Shown: positions 8,177 through 17,430 of the stretch, in pieces | Position numbering within the stretch: position 1 is the stretch's first letter | Layout of the letters: each line of letters begins with the position of its first letter | Source: Alphaproteobacteria bacterium | GTDB taxonomy: Bacteria; Pseudomonadota; Alphaproteobacteria; CAAGCB01; CAG-977 | NCBI GenBank assembly: GCA_900768185.1 | Contig: CAAGCB010000012.1 | Span: 62,001-126,000 of the forward strand | Length of the DNA stretch: 64,000 bases | Direction: 5' to 3' | Notes under the pieces: generated by a model | Database searches by the model: none | Told to the model about the DNA's origin: nothing | The model's input: the letters and a program-made list of their open reading frames with translations, nothing else | Program-made: the position numbers and the translations under genes

Positions 8177-9763
8177 TCAGCCGACCAGCTTGCCGTTCAG
8201 CGCGTCGTCGATCAGCGCGATCGATTCCCTGACGCCGTAAAGGGCGATGAACGATCCCATGCGCGGTCCCGTTTGCTGTCCCAGCAGGGTTTCGTACATG
8301 ACTTTGAACCAGCCCTTTAAATCGTCGGCGTAGTATTTCTTGCCGATTTCATAGACGGCGGTCTGGATTTCCTCGCCCGTCGCGGACGCCGGCGAAGATT
8401 CCAAAACGGATTTCAATTCGCGCAGGGCGTCGATTTCCTTGCCCTGCGGCGCGCGGTAACGCTGGGTCGGCTTGACGAAATCGTTGTAGTACGCCGCCGC
8501 ATACGGCACCAAAGCCGCCAGTTTCGGGCAGGTTTCGGGTGTCGCTTCGGGCGCGTAGGACGAAATGTATTTCCACAAAGCCGCAGGGTCTTCGGTGTGC
8601 GCGACGCTGACCAGATTCAGCAAAATGCCGAACGACAGCCCCGTTTCGGGCTTCGGCGGATTGCCGTTGTGAATCGACCACACGGGGTTGTTGAACCTGT
8701 CTTTGCCTTCCTGTTTCGCATAGGCGTTGATGAAGTTCAGGTATTCGTCCGTCGCGCGGGGGATCACGTCGAAATACAGCCGCTTCGCGGTTTTCGGTTT
8801 TTGGAACATGAACAGCGACAGCGATTCGGCGGGCGCGTATTTCAGCCATTCCTCCATTGACAGACCGTTGCCTTTGGATTTCGAGATTTTTTCGCCTTTC
8901 TCGTCCAAAAACAGTTCGTAAGTCAGGTTTTTCGGCGGGACGCCGCCCAAAATGCGGCAGATTTTGCTCGACAGCTTGACCGATTCCATCAAGTCTTTGC
9001 CCGACATTTCGTAATCGACGCCCAAAGCGTACCACCGCATCGCCCAGTCGGCTTTCCATTGCAGTTTGCAATGTCCGCCCGTGACGGGAACGGTCGTTTC
9101 CGCGCCGTCTTCGTCGATAAAGGAAACCGTGCCGTTTTCCTTGTCGATTTTGGTCAGTGCGACCTGCAAAACGTTGCCGGTTTTGGGGCTTATCGGCAAA
9201 AACGGCGAATAAGTCGCGCGGCGTTCCTCGCCCAAGGTCGGCAACATGACGGCTTGGATTTTTTCATAGTTTTCAAGGACTTTCAGCAAAGCCTTGTCAT
9301 ACGCACCCGACGTGTACATTTCGGTCGCGGATTTGAATTCATAGGTAAAGCCGAACGAATCCAGAAAACGCTTTAAACATTCGTTGTTGTGATGACCGAA
9401 ACTGTCGTGACAGCCGAACGGGTCGGGGATTTGCGTCAACGGCTTGCCCAGATATTGCCCGACCATTTCCTTGTTCGGAATGTTGTCGGGGACTTTGCGC
9501 AGTCCGTCCATGTCGTCGGATATGCAGAACAGGCGGACGGGAAAATCGGGATAAAGCGTTTTAAACGCGTTCATCACCATCGTCGTTCTGGCGACTTCGC
9601 CGAACGTGCCGATGTGCGGCAATCCCGACGGACCGTAGCCCGTTTCAAACAGGACGTATCCCTTTTCGGGCAGTTTGCCGCCCAGCTTTTCATTGTAAAG
9701 GGCGCGCGCTTCTTCGAACGGCCAAGCGGTGGCGGTCATGGCGATTTCTGTTTCCGGGGTCAT
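8177..9763 (-). CDS. lysS: Class I lysine--tRNA ligase
   Basis: Charges tRNA-Lys with lysine in the cytosol. The 528-residue protein has the class I signatures: HIGT within GPSGLPHIGTFGEV near residue 50 and KISKSKG near residue 295. The class I form replaces the usual class II enzyme in many alphaproteobacteria. I start at ATG 9763, which follows an AGAGAG stretch, rather than at the in-frame TTG six bases earlier. It is divergent from the helicase gene at 9856, and the short AT-rich spacer (9770-9855) contains TATAAT-like elements on both strands. A strong terminator follows. Confidence 0.93.
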   Translation of the reverse strand: MTPETEIAMTATAWPFEEARALYNEKLGGKLPEKGYVLFETGYGPSGLPHIGTFGEVARTTMVMNAFKTLYPDFPVRLFCISDDMDGLRKVPDNIPNKEMVGQYLGKPLTQIPDPFGCHDSFGHHNNECLKRFLDSFGFTYEFKSATEMYTSGAYDKALLKVLENYEKIQAVMLPTLGEERRATYSPFLPISPKTGNVLQVALTKIDKENGTVSFIDEDGAETTVPVTGGHCKLQWKADWAMRWYALGVDYEMSGKDLMESVKLSSKICRILGGVPPKNLTYELFLDEKGEKISKSKGNGLSMEEWLKYAPAESLSLFMFQKPKTAKRLYFDVIPRATDEYLNFINAYAKQEGKDRFNNPVWSIHNGNPPKPETGLSFGILLNLVSVAHTEDPAALWKYISSYAPEATPETCPKLAALVPYAAAYYNDFVKPTQRYRAPQGKEIDALRELKSVLESSPASATGEEIQTAVYEIGKKYYADDLKGWFKVMYETLLGQQTGPRMGSFIALYGVRESIALIDDALNGKLVG

Positions 9764-9855
9764 GGTCAAATCTCTCTTTTCTGTTTGATTCCTGAAAATT
9801 TATAACATACTTATAATAAATGAAAAGCGATGTAAATCTTTAAAGGGTTAAAAAC

Positions 9856-12618
9856 GTGGCGGAAAAACGGCCGCTGGCAATGGCGGCGGGATTAAAGGAT
9901 TTCGTGTTGACGACGGCGGACGGCGGCGACGTGCGCGTGGTCGCGGCGCATGACGTTTTCCGCCAAACCGACGGCGCGCCGGTGCTGATTTGCAACCGTT
10001 CCCTGATGCGCGGGCGGTTGGGGCGGCAGATGCCGCAAACCGTTTTGGACGTTTTGGAGCTGTTCGCTTTCGTCTGTCCCGCGAAAAACGTCGTGCCGAC
10101 GGCGCGGGAAATCGCCGCTTTTCTGGGTGTCACCGTGCCGACAAACGCGATTGAGGAAGCCAAATCCCTGTTTTCGATCACGCGGGTTCTGTTGGGAAAG
10201 CTGGCGGCTTTCGACGGCGACGAACGCAAAAGCGCGGTGGCTCTGGCTTTGACAATGGCGCGCGAGGGCGGCTGGATTTGGGGTGCGGACGTTTTGGCGG
10301 CGATGGGACGGTCGGCGAACGCGGCGGGGATTGCGGGGCTGACGGGGTTCGCGGTGTGGAACGGGTTGACCGAATGGCAGGAAAGCGCGCCGCCGCCCCC
10401 CGCGGGGACGCAGCCCGTCGAATCCGTCGAAGTCGCGGCGAAATTAAAGGATTTGCTCGCTGTTCCCGTTCACGGCTTTGAGGTCGAAAACCGCGCCGAT
10501 CAGACCGCTTATGCTCAAACGGCGGCAAAAGCTTTCAATCCGCCGATGGACGAAGGCGTTCCCGTCGCCGTTTTGGCGCAGGCGGGGACGGGCATCGGCA
10601 AAACGCTGGGGTATCTCGCGCCGACGGCGGCGTGGGTGGAAAAAAACGCGGGCGCGGTGTGGATCAGCACCTATACCCGCAACCTGCAACGCCAGTTGGA
10701 ACGCGAGCTGGAACGCCTGTATCCCGATCCGCAGATCAGGCGGCGCAACGTCGTCGTGCGTAAAGGGCGCGAAAACTATCTGTGTCTGCTGAATTTCGCC
10801 GAAGCCGTCGGACGCGTTCCGCAACAGCCCGCCTCCGCCGTTCCGCTGGGGCTGATCGCACGGTGGATATCCAAAACCAAAGACGGGGATTTGAGCGGCG
10901 GGGATTTTCCGGGGTGGTTGGGCGATTTGCTGAACAAGCAGGGATTGGCGGCGCTGGCGGATCAGCGCGGCGACTGCATCTACGCCCAATGTCCGCACTA
11001 TAAAAAATGCTTTATTGAAAAGGTCTTGCGCCGCTCCCGTCACGCGAAGATCGTTGTCGCCAATCATGCGCTGGTGATGACGCAACTGGCGGGCGCGACG
11101 GAGGACATCGTTCTGCCCGCGCGTTATGTGTTTGACGAAGCGCATCAGATTTTCAACGCCGCGGACGATATTTTCGCGGGCGAAATCAATCTGCGCGAAG
11201 GGCTGGAAATGCGCCGCTGTCTGCTGGGGGCGGAGGATCGGCGGCACGCGGGGCGCGCGCAAGGGATCGCCCGCCGGATCGGAGATTTGTCGCTGGTCGT
11301 TCCCGATATCGGCGCGGCGGTGGGGGATATCTCGGTTTTCGCCGCTTTTCTGCCGCATGTCAACGCTTTGTCGCGTCTGAAAAACCGCACGCCGCAGGGA
11401 AATTACGAAAAGTTCCTGACGCAAGTCTATCGGCAGGTGACCGCCCGCGCCGAACAGGCGGACGCGCTCTATTCGCTGGAATGTGATCCGCGCCCCGTCA
11501 GTCCCGAATTGGAACAGGCGGCAAAAGTCCTTTACGCTGATGTCAAGATGTTGGAGGAAAAGGTAAAATACCTGATCCGCCTGATCGAAAAATACATGAA
11601 CGACGCGGCGGCGGAGATCGAAACGGCGGATAAACAACGCTACGCCGCCGTGTTGAAATCGCTGAAAAAAACGGCGGCGGAACCGTTGGCGGTCTGGCGC
11701 GTGATGTTGGAACAGCTGAGTCTGAAAACACCGGCGGATTTCGTGGACAGGCTGGAAATAACGCGGACGGAGGGGTTCGATTCCGATGTCGGCTACCACC
11801 GTCACTGGGTCGATCCGACGTTTCCGTTCGCCCATGTTTTGCGCCAAACCGCTCACGGGGTGCTGATGACATCGGCGACGCTGACCGACAAAAGCGGCGA
11901 TACGGAAAAGGATTGGGCGTTCGCGACGAAACGCACGGGCGCGTCGTATCTGGCGATGCCGGATATGCCGTTTGACCTGACTTTGGCGAATTTCGATTCG
12001 CCGTTCGATTATGCGAACAACGCGCGGGTGTTTATCGTGACCGACGTGGACAAATACAGTCCCGATCAGGTCGCCGCCGCGTACCGCGAGCTGTTTTTGG
12101 CGGCGAACGGCGGCGGTTTGGGCATCTTTACGGCGATCAAGCGGTTGAAAGCCGTGTACCGCCGCATCAAGGAACCGCTGGCGGACGCGGGAATTCCGTT
12201 GTTGGCGCAACATATCGACACGGTGAATCTGCAAACGCTTTTGGATATTTTCAAAGCCGAACCGGAATCCTGTCTGCTGGGAACGGACGCGGTCAGGGAC
12301 GGCATCGACGTTCCGGGGAAATCCTTGCAAATGATCGTGTTCGACCGCGTGCCGTGGCACCGTCCCGACATCGCGCACAAAACCAGAAAAGCCGCGCTCG
12401 GCGAAACGGGCGAAGCGTACAACCTGACGCTGGTACGCACCAAATTGCAACAGGCGTTCGGACGATTGATCCGCAAGCACGACGACAGGGGCGTGTTTGT
12501 TTTGCTGGATCGCGCGGTGCCGTCGGAAACGCTGTCGGCTTTTCCCGCGAACGTGCCGGTCGAAAAACAGGGGCTGAAAGAAACGCTGGCGAAAATCAGG
12601 GAATTTCTGGGACGCTGA
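9856..12618 (+). CDS. DinG/XPD-type ATP-dependent DNA helicase
   Basis: A 920-residue superfamily 2 helicase. Walker A is AGTGIGKT (near residue 245). Four Cys expected to hold a [4Fe-4S] cluster lie between YLCLL and CPHYKKC (near residues 311-385). The DEAH box is FDEAHQIF (near 428), motif III is TSATL (near 672) and the C-terminal motif VI region is QAFGRLIR. The first 230 residues resemble the extended N-terminus of alphaproteobacterial DinG-like proteins rather than an exonuclease domain. The family unwinds 5'-overhang duplexes, R-loops or G4 structures in repair. GTG start at 9856 after AAAGGG. Confidence 0.85.
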   Translation: MAEKRPLAMAAGLKDFVLTTADGGDVRVVAAHDVFRQTDGAPVLICNRSLMRGRLGRQMPQTVLDVLELFAFVCPAKNVVPTAREIAAFLGVTVPTNAIEEAKSLFSITRVLLGKLAAFDGDERKSAVALALTMAREGGWIWGADVLAAMGRSANAAGIAGLTGFAVWNGLTEWQESAPPPPAGTQPVESVEVAAKLKDLLAVPVHGFEVENRADQTAYAQTAAKAFNPPMDEGVPVAVLAQAGTGIGKTLGYLAPTAAWVEKNAGAVWISTYTRNLQRQLERELERLYPDPQIRRRNVVVRKGRENYLCLLNFAEAVGRVPQQPASAVPLGLIARWISKTKDGDLSGGDFPGWLGDLLNKQGLAALADQRGDCIYAQCPHYKKCFIEKVLRRSRHAKIVVANHALVMTQLAGATEDIVLPARYVFDEAHQIFNAADDIFAGEINLREGLEMRRCLLGAEDRRHAGRAQGIARRIGDLSLVVPDIGAAVGDISVFAAFLPHVNALSRLKNRTPQGNYEKFLTQVYRQVTARAEQADALYSLECDPRPVSPELEQAAKVLYADVKMLEEKVKYLIRLIEKYMNDAAAEIETADKQRYAAVLKSLKKTAAEPLAVWRVMLEQLSLKTPADFVDRLEITRTEGFDSDVGYHRHWVDPTFPFAHVLRQTAHGVLMTSATLTDKSGDTEKDWAFATKRTGASYLAMPDMPFDLTLANFDSPFDYANNARVFIVTDVDKYSPDQVAAAYRELFLAANGGGLGIFTAIKRLKAVYRRIKEPLADAGIPLLAQHIDTVNLQTLLDIFKAEPESCLLGTDAVRDGIDVPGKSLQMIVFDRVPWHRPDIAHKTRKAALGETGEAYNLTLVRTKLQQAFGRLIRKHDDRGVFVLLDRAVPSETLSAFPANVPVEKQGLKETLAKIREFLGR

Positions 12619-12656
12619 ACGGGGAACGCCGCCATTTTCGTCGGCAAAAGGCGGAC

Positions 12657-12691
12657 ACAAAAAAGGCGGACGGGAAAAACCCGACCGCCTT
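12657..12691 (-). terminator. Terminator of the trcR-gapR operon
   Basis: Twelve-base stem with one mismatch (12663-12674 with 12680-12691), A/T loop, and T6 on the minus strand, directly after gapR. Confidence 0.75.
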
Positions 12692-12716
12692 GCCGTTAAA
12701 GTAAAATAATCCGGCT

Positions 12717-12974
12717 TTAATCCAAGCCCAGAGCGCGTTTGTAGACGTCCAAAACGAACTCCTCTTCTTGGCGTTCCTGATCGTCCATTTTGCGGATTTT
12801 CAGCAACTGTTTGATTGCTTTGACATCGAAATTTGCCGATTTGGCTTCTTCGAAGATTTCCTTGATATCGTTTTGCAAGGCTTTCTTTTCTTCTTCGATA
12901 TGTTCGATGCGTTCGATATAGGACAGCAGACGCGCGGCGTCAACGCCGTTCACATCTTTGGTTTCGTCGGTCAT
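12717..12974 (-). CDS. gapR: Nucleoid-associated protein GapR (DUF2312)
   Basis: An 85-residue coiled-coil protein matching GapR throughout (AARLLSYIERIEHIEEEKKA, then KSANFDVKAIKQLLKIR). GapR binds AT-rich overtwisted DNA ahead of replication and transcription machinery and is essential or important in Caulobacter. It follows trcR by 12 bases with a strong AAGGAG in the gap, so the two are an operon. Confidence 0.92.
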   Translation of the reverse strand: MTDETKDVNGVDAARLLSYIERIEHIEEEKKALQNDIKEIFEEAKSANFDVKAIKQLLKIRKMDDQERQEEEFVLDVYKRALGLD

Positions 12975-12986
12975 GGGTAAAACTCC

Positions 12987-13556
12987 TTATTCTTCGTCGG
13001 CGTCTTCAACGTCAAACGCGACCTGATCGCGCATCGGGCTGCGCGGAGCGGCGGCGACCGCCTTTTCCAAATCGGCTTCGGTGCATAATCCCAGCAAAAC
13101 GGGGTTGCGCGCCTTGATGTTCGCCATATTCCAATGCGTGCGGTCGCGAATCGCGTCAATCGAGTTTTTCGTCGTGCCGATCAATTTGCGGATCTGCGCG
13201 TCCGTCAAGTCGGGACGGTGTTTCAACAGCCACGCAATCGCGTCGGGCTTGTCCTGACGTTTCGCCATCGGCGTATAGCGCGCCCCCTTTGTGCGCGGCA
13301 TCGCGACGGGCAAATCGGCGACGGCGCGTTTTAACGACGCGGTTTCGTCGGCTTCGCAACGTTTGATTTCCTCTTGCGTCAGCTGACCGTTGGCGATCGG
13401 ATTCAACCCCATCATGCCGACGCCGACGTCGCCGTCGGCAATCGCCTGAATTTCCAAAGCGTGCATACCGCAAAATTCCGCGATCTGGTCAAACGTCAAA
13501 GCGGTGTTTTCGACCAGCCAGACGGCGGTCGCTTTGGGCATAAGTGGTAAAGACAT
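12987..13556 (-). CDS. trcR: DUF1013 cell-cycle transcriptional regulator TrcR
   Basis: A 189-residue protein of the alphaproteobacteria-restricted DUF1013 family. It starts MSLPLMPKATAVWLVENTAL and contains a helix-turn-helix (TFDQIAEFCGMHALEIQAIAD, residues 21-41) and the conserved KRQDKPDAIAWLLKHRP block. TrcR associates with RNA polymerase and cell-cycle promoters in Caulobacter and Sinorhizobium. AAGGGGA precedes the ATG. It shares an operon with gapR. Confidence 0.85.
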   Translation of the reverse strand: MSLPLMPKATAVWLVENTALTFDQIAEFCGMHALEIQAIADGDVGVGMMGLNPIANGQLTQEEIKRCEADETASLKRAVADLPVAMPRTKGARYTPMAKRQDKPDAIAWLLKHRPDLTDAQIRKLIGTTKNSIDAIRDRTHWNMANIKARNPVLLGLCTEADLEKAVAAAPRSPMRDQVAFDVEDADEE

Positions 13557-13595
13557 GGATATTCCCCTTGAATATAATGAATCACTTTTATCGGC

Positions 13596-13624
13596 AGAAT
13601 AACTTAAACGCCGCGTCAGGTCAA
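13596..13624 (-). promoter_or_regulatory. Promoter of the trcR-gapR operon
   Basis: On the minus strand TTGACC (13624-13619), a 17-base spacer and TATTCT (13601-13596), 40 bases before the trcR ATG. Confidence 0.65.
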
Positions 13625-13643
13625 AGCGATATTTGTCCGCCGT

Positions 13644-14021
13644 TCAAAATTCTTTGACGGGCGACCATTTTTCACCGACCGCGCCGGCTTTCATGCCGTC
13701 AAAGATTTTTCCGAACGCGCTCGGACAGCCGTACCGACGCAATATCGGCAGAAAAGCCGACGCCAAACGGCGATTCCGTTCGTTCAGGACGGAAAAATCC
13801 GTTCCCTGATATAAATAGACATCGCCGTCCAAAGCGTAACCGCGCGGGTTGTTTTCGATAATCGCGCGCGCCTGATTTTCGTCAAAGCCGGATACCGTCA
13901 GCAAATCGAAATGCGATCCCGTAAAGCCGTCCGCGGCGATCAAAACGCCCCCGTCCAAAAAGACGAACGCTTTGCGGCGGCGGTGAAATGCCGTTTCGAC
14001 GTTATTTTGATCGGCGGGCAT
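13644..14021 (-). CDS. Conserved small protein of unknown function, bactofilin-linked
   Basis: A 125-residue soluble protein with no recognised domain. Visible features are FVFLDGGVLIAADGF near residue 20 and GFDENQARAIIENN in the middle. The start overlaps the bactofilin stop by 20 bases, so it is the last gene of the M23 peptidase - bactofilin operon and probably translationally coupled. A role with the bactofilin scaffold is suggested by position only. Confidence 0.6.
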   Translation of the reverse strand: MPADQNNVETAFHRRRKAFVFLDGGVLIAADGFTGSHFDLLTVSGFDENQARAIIENNPRGYALDGDVYLYQGTDFSVLNERNRRLASAFLPILRRYGCPSAFGKIFDGMKAGAVGEKWSPVKEF

Positions 14022-14433
14022 CGGTCAGCATCAAATCCGCGGGCGCCTGTTCGGCGGGAATGGGATCGCTCATGTGGCGGCAGTGTCCTTCCAGATAAGC
14101 CCCCGGTTCGATTTCCAGCCGTTCATGCGTGATGTCGCCCGTAATTTTTGATTGCGACGCCAAAAATACCGATTTGGCGCACAAATGCCCCGTGATGCTG
14201 CCGTGAACTTTGGCGACGTCAGCCTGAATTTCGCCGTTGATTTGGGCGTTGACGCCGACAATCAGTTTGCGGCAGCGAATGTCGCCCTGAATTTTGCCGT
14301 CAATGTGCAGTTCGCCTTCGCACACCAAATCGCCCGTGATTGACAAATCAGAGCTGATAATGGACGGGGAGGACGGTCTTCTGTCGTTGTCGGACAGTTT
14401 TGTTTCGATGTTGCTTTTAACTCTTGAAAACAT
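14002..14433 (-). CDS. bacA: Bactofilin (BacA/CcmA family cytoskeletal scaffold)
   Basis: A 143-residue protein with a disordered N-terminus and a central bactofilin beta-helix: repeated short strands such as DLSITGDLVCEGELHIDG, IQGDI, INGEIQAD, SITGHL and KITGDI. Bactofilins self-assemble without nucleotide into membrane-associated filaments that place cell-wall enzymes. The start overlaps the upstream M23 peptidase gene by 17 bases, a linkage conserved in alphaproteobacteria, where the peptidase partner (LmdC) binds the bactofilin. Confidence 0.9.
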   Translation of the reverse strand: MFSRVKSNIETKLSDNDRRPSSPSIISSDLSITGDLVCEGELHIDGKIQGDIRCRKLIVGVNAQINGEIQADVAKVHGSITGHLCAKSVFLASQSKITGDITHERLEIEPGAYLEGHCRHMSDPIPAEQAPADLMLTDARRSK

Positions 14434-15724
14434 TTTTTTTCGCCTTGATAAATTTCATGGGATCGACCGCCTGCCCCCTGACGCGGATTTCATAATGCAG
14501 GTGCGGTCCCGTGCTGCGTCCCGAATTGCCGACCGTGCCGATTTTGTCACCGGCGCGAACGGTGTCACCCTGTGTGACCAAGATTTTATCCAAATGGGCG
14601 TAGCGGGTTCTGAAGCCCATGCCGTGGTCGATTTCGACCATGTTGCCGTACCAGCCCCAACGTCCGGCGCGCACGACTTTTCCCGGCGCGGTCGTCCGGA
14701 CGGGTTCCCCCGTCATGCCGCCCAGATCGACGGCTTCGTGATGGGCGGGCGCGCCCTGGAACGGATCGCCGCGAGAACCGAACGGCGACGTAACGCGAAT
14801 GCGATCGATCGGTTTTCCGATCGGCAAAGTGTTTTGCAGCGTCGTCAAATCGTACCAGCGATCCAGTCGACTGTTCAAGCTGACCAAAGAAACATTCAGG
14901 CGATGTTGCGGTTTCGCCGCGGGCGCGGGAATGAACGGTCCGCCGATGCCGACGTTTTCCTTGTCGCGGCGAATGCGGTTCAGCAGGCTTTCCATGCCCA
15001 GTCCCGTCGCCGCCAAAGACTGTTTGATGCCGTCGAGGTTGTTTTCAATCCAATCGACGTTGCCGTCCGCCAGCGACGCCATTTTGCGGAATACCAGAAA
15101 CTGTGTTTCCTGCATGTCCGAAATCTGTTTTTCCAGCGAACGGACTTTGCGCCGCAACGTGTTCGCTTGCGCTTCGGCGACGTCGCGTTGCAGGGCGATT
15201 TTGTGATAAGACAAGGCGTCGCGAACCGCGTCGTCCCCGTCCGTTAAACGATTCAGACGTTCGCGCACCAAAGCCGTTTCGCTTTTCAGGCGTTCGGCGT
15301 TTTCCGCCAAAACCTGCGCGTTTTGATCCTTCGTATCGTTTTTGACCGCGCCCCGACCGTTCGCCTTTCGCACGACGCCCGTTTCGTCGCCGTCCAAGGA
15401 ACGGCGCAAATCGTCGACGGCGGCTTGATTATCGTCGACGGCGGCGGCGACTTTGTCCAGGTGTTCGGCAAAAGCCGCAATCTCGCCTTGCAATCTGGCG
15501 TTTTCGTTTTTGGCGCGCGTCAACGCGGCGCGATTGTCGGCAAAAGCGGCGTCATGGTACAGAAAATAACCCGTCGCAAATACGCTCCAAGCCGCCGCCG
15601 CGCCCAGCAAAAGGGACAAAGCGACCTGCCGCTTTGATGTCAAAGCGCAGAAAAAGACGCCTTCGGTATCCCGAACGAATAAATCGCGGGGTTTGAAAAA
15701 GCGTTTCAGCCGGCTTTTTTTCAT
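14417..15724 (-). CDS. Membrane-anchored M23 (LytM) peptidoglycan endopeptidase, LmdC-like
   Basis: A 435-residue protein: basic cytosolic N-terminus (KKSRLKRFFKPRD), one transmembrane helix (about residues 34-58), a long coiled coil (to about 230), and a C-terminal M23 domain with the zinc/catalytic motif HLHYEIR and upstream HHEAVDLGG. ATG 15724 is preferred over a start 27 bases upstream because GGAGGA sits directly before it. The architecture and the overlap with the bactofilin gene match the LmdC-BacA pairs that shape stalks or buds. The cytosolic tail is the expected bactofilin contact. Confidence 0.85.
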   Translation of the reverse strand: MKKSRLKRFFKPRDLFVRDTEGVFFCALTSKRQVALSLLLGAAAAWSVFATGYFLYHDAAFADNRAALTRAKNENARLQGEIAAFAEHLDKVAAAVDDNQAAVDDLRRSLDGDETGVVRKANGRGAVKNDTKDQNAQVLAENAERLKSETALVRERLNRLTDGDDAVRDALSYHKIALQRDVAEAQANTLRRKVRSLEKQISDMQETQFLVFRKMASLADGNVDWIENNLDGIKQSLAATGLGMESLLNRIRRDKENVGIGGPFIPAPAAKPQHRLNVSLVSLNSRLDRWYDLTTLQNTLPIGKPIDRIRVTSPFGSRGDPFQGAPAHHEAVDLGGMTGEPVRTTAPGKVVRAGRWGWYGNMVEIDHGMGFRTRYAHLDKILVTQGDTVRAGDKIGTVGNSGRSTGPHLHYEIRVRGQAVDPMKFIKAKKNVFKS

Positions 15725-15833
15725 GTTCCTCCGTTTTCGGGGCGTCCCCAAAAATATATGGCTTTTTTGACAACATACTATAAGATACGGACGTTTCGAA
15801 ACATTTTTTTAACTCTAAAAGGAAAAAACAACC

Positions 15834-16331
15834 ATGACGGTTAAAACAAAAGCGGCTTTCGTTTTGGGGACGTGGTTCGGGGCGGGAAAATCCCCCGTCG
15901 CCCCGGGAACGTTCGGATCTTTGGCGGCGTTGCCGTTCGGTTGGGCGATTCTGCATTTCGGCGGCGCGTGCGGATTGGCGGCGGCGGCGTTCGCGGTCTT
16001 TTTCATCGGCGTGTGGAGCGCTGATGTCGTTATGCGTGAAACAAACACCGAAGACCCCGGCATGATCGTGATTGACGAAGTCGTCGGACAATGGATCGCG
16101 CTGTTGTGCGTTCCGGCGGATTGGATCGGCTATCTGCTGGCGTTCGCTTTGTTCCGCGTGTTCGATATTTCCAAACCGTGGCCCGCCTGCTGGGCGGATT
16201 CGAAATTGCGCAACGCGACGGGAGTCATGTTGGACGACGTGTTCGCCGGATTGTACGCGCTGTTGTGCGCCGCGCTGTCGACGCATTATTTCATGCCCGA
16301 CGGCGGCTGGCTGAACCTGTTGGTGAAATAA
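15834..16331 (+). CDS. pgpA: Phosphatidylglycerophosphatase A
   Basis: A 165-residue integral membrane enzyme that dephosphorylates phosphatidylglycerophosphate to phosphatidylglycerol. It has the PgpA signatures GTWFGAGKSPVAPGTFGSL, IDEVVGQW, FRVFDISKPWP and a C-terminal GVMLDDVFAG, with about four hydrophobic segments. Convergent with rpoH; the 58-base gap has an imperfect hairpin (GAGGAA with TTCCTC) that may terminate both. Confidence 0.92.
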   Translation: MTVKTKAAFVLGTWFGAGKSPVAPGTFGSLAALPFGWAILHFGGACGLAAAAFAVFFIGVWSADVVMRETNTEDPGMIVIDEVVGQWIALLCVPADWIGYLLAFALFRVFDISKPWPACWADSKLRNATGVMLDDVFAGLYALLCAALSTHYFMPDGGWLNLLVK

Positions 16332-16389
16332 ATCTCAAAAAGGAGGAATGACCGGACGGCGTTCCTCTTTTCTTTGGGAAAGTTTTTTT

Positions 16390-17301
16390 TCAGTCCCACG
16401 CGGCGGCTGGTGCGACGCAAGGTTTGATGTTCGCGTTTTGCACGAATTGCGTCAATTTTTCGACGGCGCGGTTTTCGATTTGGCGCACGCGTTCGCGGGA
16501 AATGCCCAGACGTTCGCCCAGCTCGTCCAGCGTTTCGGGATTTTCCGACAACCGTCTGGCTTGGACGACGATTTTTTCGCGATCGCTCAGCGCGTTCATC
16601 GCTTGCGTCAGCAAAGTGCGGCGCAGAGTCGTTTCTTGACGTTCGGCGATTTCGCTTTCAATATTGCCCTCGTCGGTCAGAAAGTCCTGACGTTCGGCGT
16701 ATCCGTCGTCGTAGACGGGCGTGTTCAGCGACACGTCGCCGTTCAGCCGCATGTCCATTTCGGTCACGTCGGATTCGGAAACGTGCAAATCTTTGGAAAT
16801 TTCCTTCACGCTGTCGGAATCCAGCGCCGAATCGCCATAGAGTCCAAGGCGCGCTTTAATTTTGCGCAGATTGTAAAACAGGCGTTTTTGCGCCGCGATT
16901 GTGCCGATGCGCACCAAAGACCACGATTTCAGGACAAATTCGTTGATCGCCGCCTTGATCCACCACACGGCGTAAGTTGACAGGCGATTTCCCTTGTCGG
17001 GGACAAAGCGTTTGACCGCCTGCATCAGTCCGACGTTGGCTTCGGAGATTAAATCTTCCAAAGGCAAACCGTAATAGCGGTAGGAAAAAGCGACCTTCGC
17101 CGCCAAACGCAAATGCGCGGAAATCAGCTTTTTAGCCGCGGATAAATCGCCGTGATCGCGAAATCTGCTCGCCAGCATGTATTCTTCTTCGGCGGACAGA
17201 ACGGGAATGCGGCGAATCGCCGCCAGATAAGAATGCAGTCCGTTTTGAACGGCGGGCAATAAAGCCTTTGTGTTGATTGTCAAATCAGTCATTTTCGTCA
17301 T
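16390..17301 (-). CDS. rpoH: RNA polymerase sigma-32 factor (RpoH-type)
   Basis: A 303-residue sigma70-family protein lacking region 1.1. Region 2 is LPLEDLISEANVGLMQAVKRF with STYAVWWIKAAINEF. It is followed by an RpoH-box-like QKRLFYNLRKIKARLG. Region 4 is TLDELGERLGISRERVRQIE. RpoH directs heat-shock transcription. Two ATGs 9 bases apart (17301 and 17292) can both use the upstream AAAGGA; I keep the first. Confidence 0.9.
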   Translation of the reverse strand: MTKMTDLTINTKALLPAVQNGLHSYLAAIRRIPVLSAEEEYMLASRFRDHGDLSAAKKLISAHLRLAAKVAFSYRYYGLPLEDLISEANVGLMQAVKRFVPDKGNRLSTYAVWWIKAAINEFVLKSWSLVRIGTIAAQKRLFYNLRKIKARLGLYGDSALDSDSVKEISKDLHVSESDVTEMDMRLNGDVSLNTPVYDDGYAERQDFLTDEGNIESEIAERQETTLRRTLLTQAMNALSDREKIVVQARRLSENPETLDELGERLGISRERVRQIENRAVEKLTQFVQNANIKPCVAPAAAWD

Positions 17302-17367
17302 ATCCTTTCATAAGCAACATGACATTGCTTGCGAAAAACCCTGAACAGGCGTTTTCCGCATTTCAGG

Positions 17368-17396
17368 ATAATATAAAATTATCCGTTAAAATGCAA
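17368..17396 (-). promoter_or_regulatory. Promoter of rpoH
   Basis: On the minus strand TTGCAT (17396-17391), a 17-base spacer and TATTAT (17373-17368), about 67 bases before the rpoH start. A vegetative-type promoter rather than a heat-shock one. Confidence 0.55.
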
Positions 17397-17430
17397 TAGG
17401 CAAAATGATAGTTTTTAATAGTTCTAATTT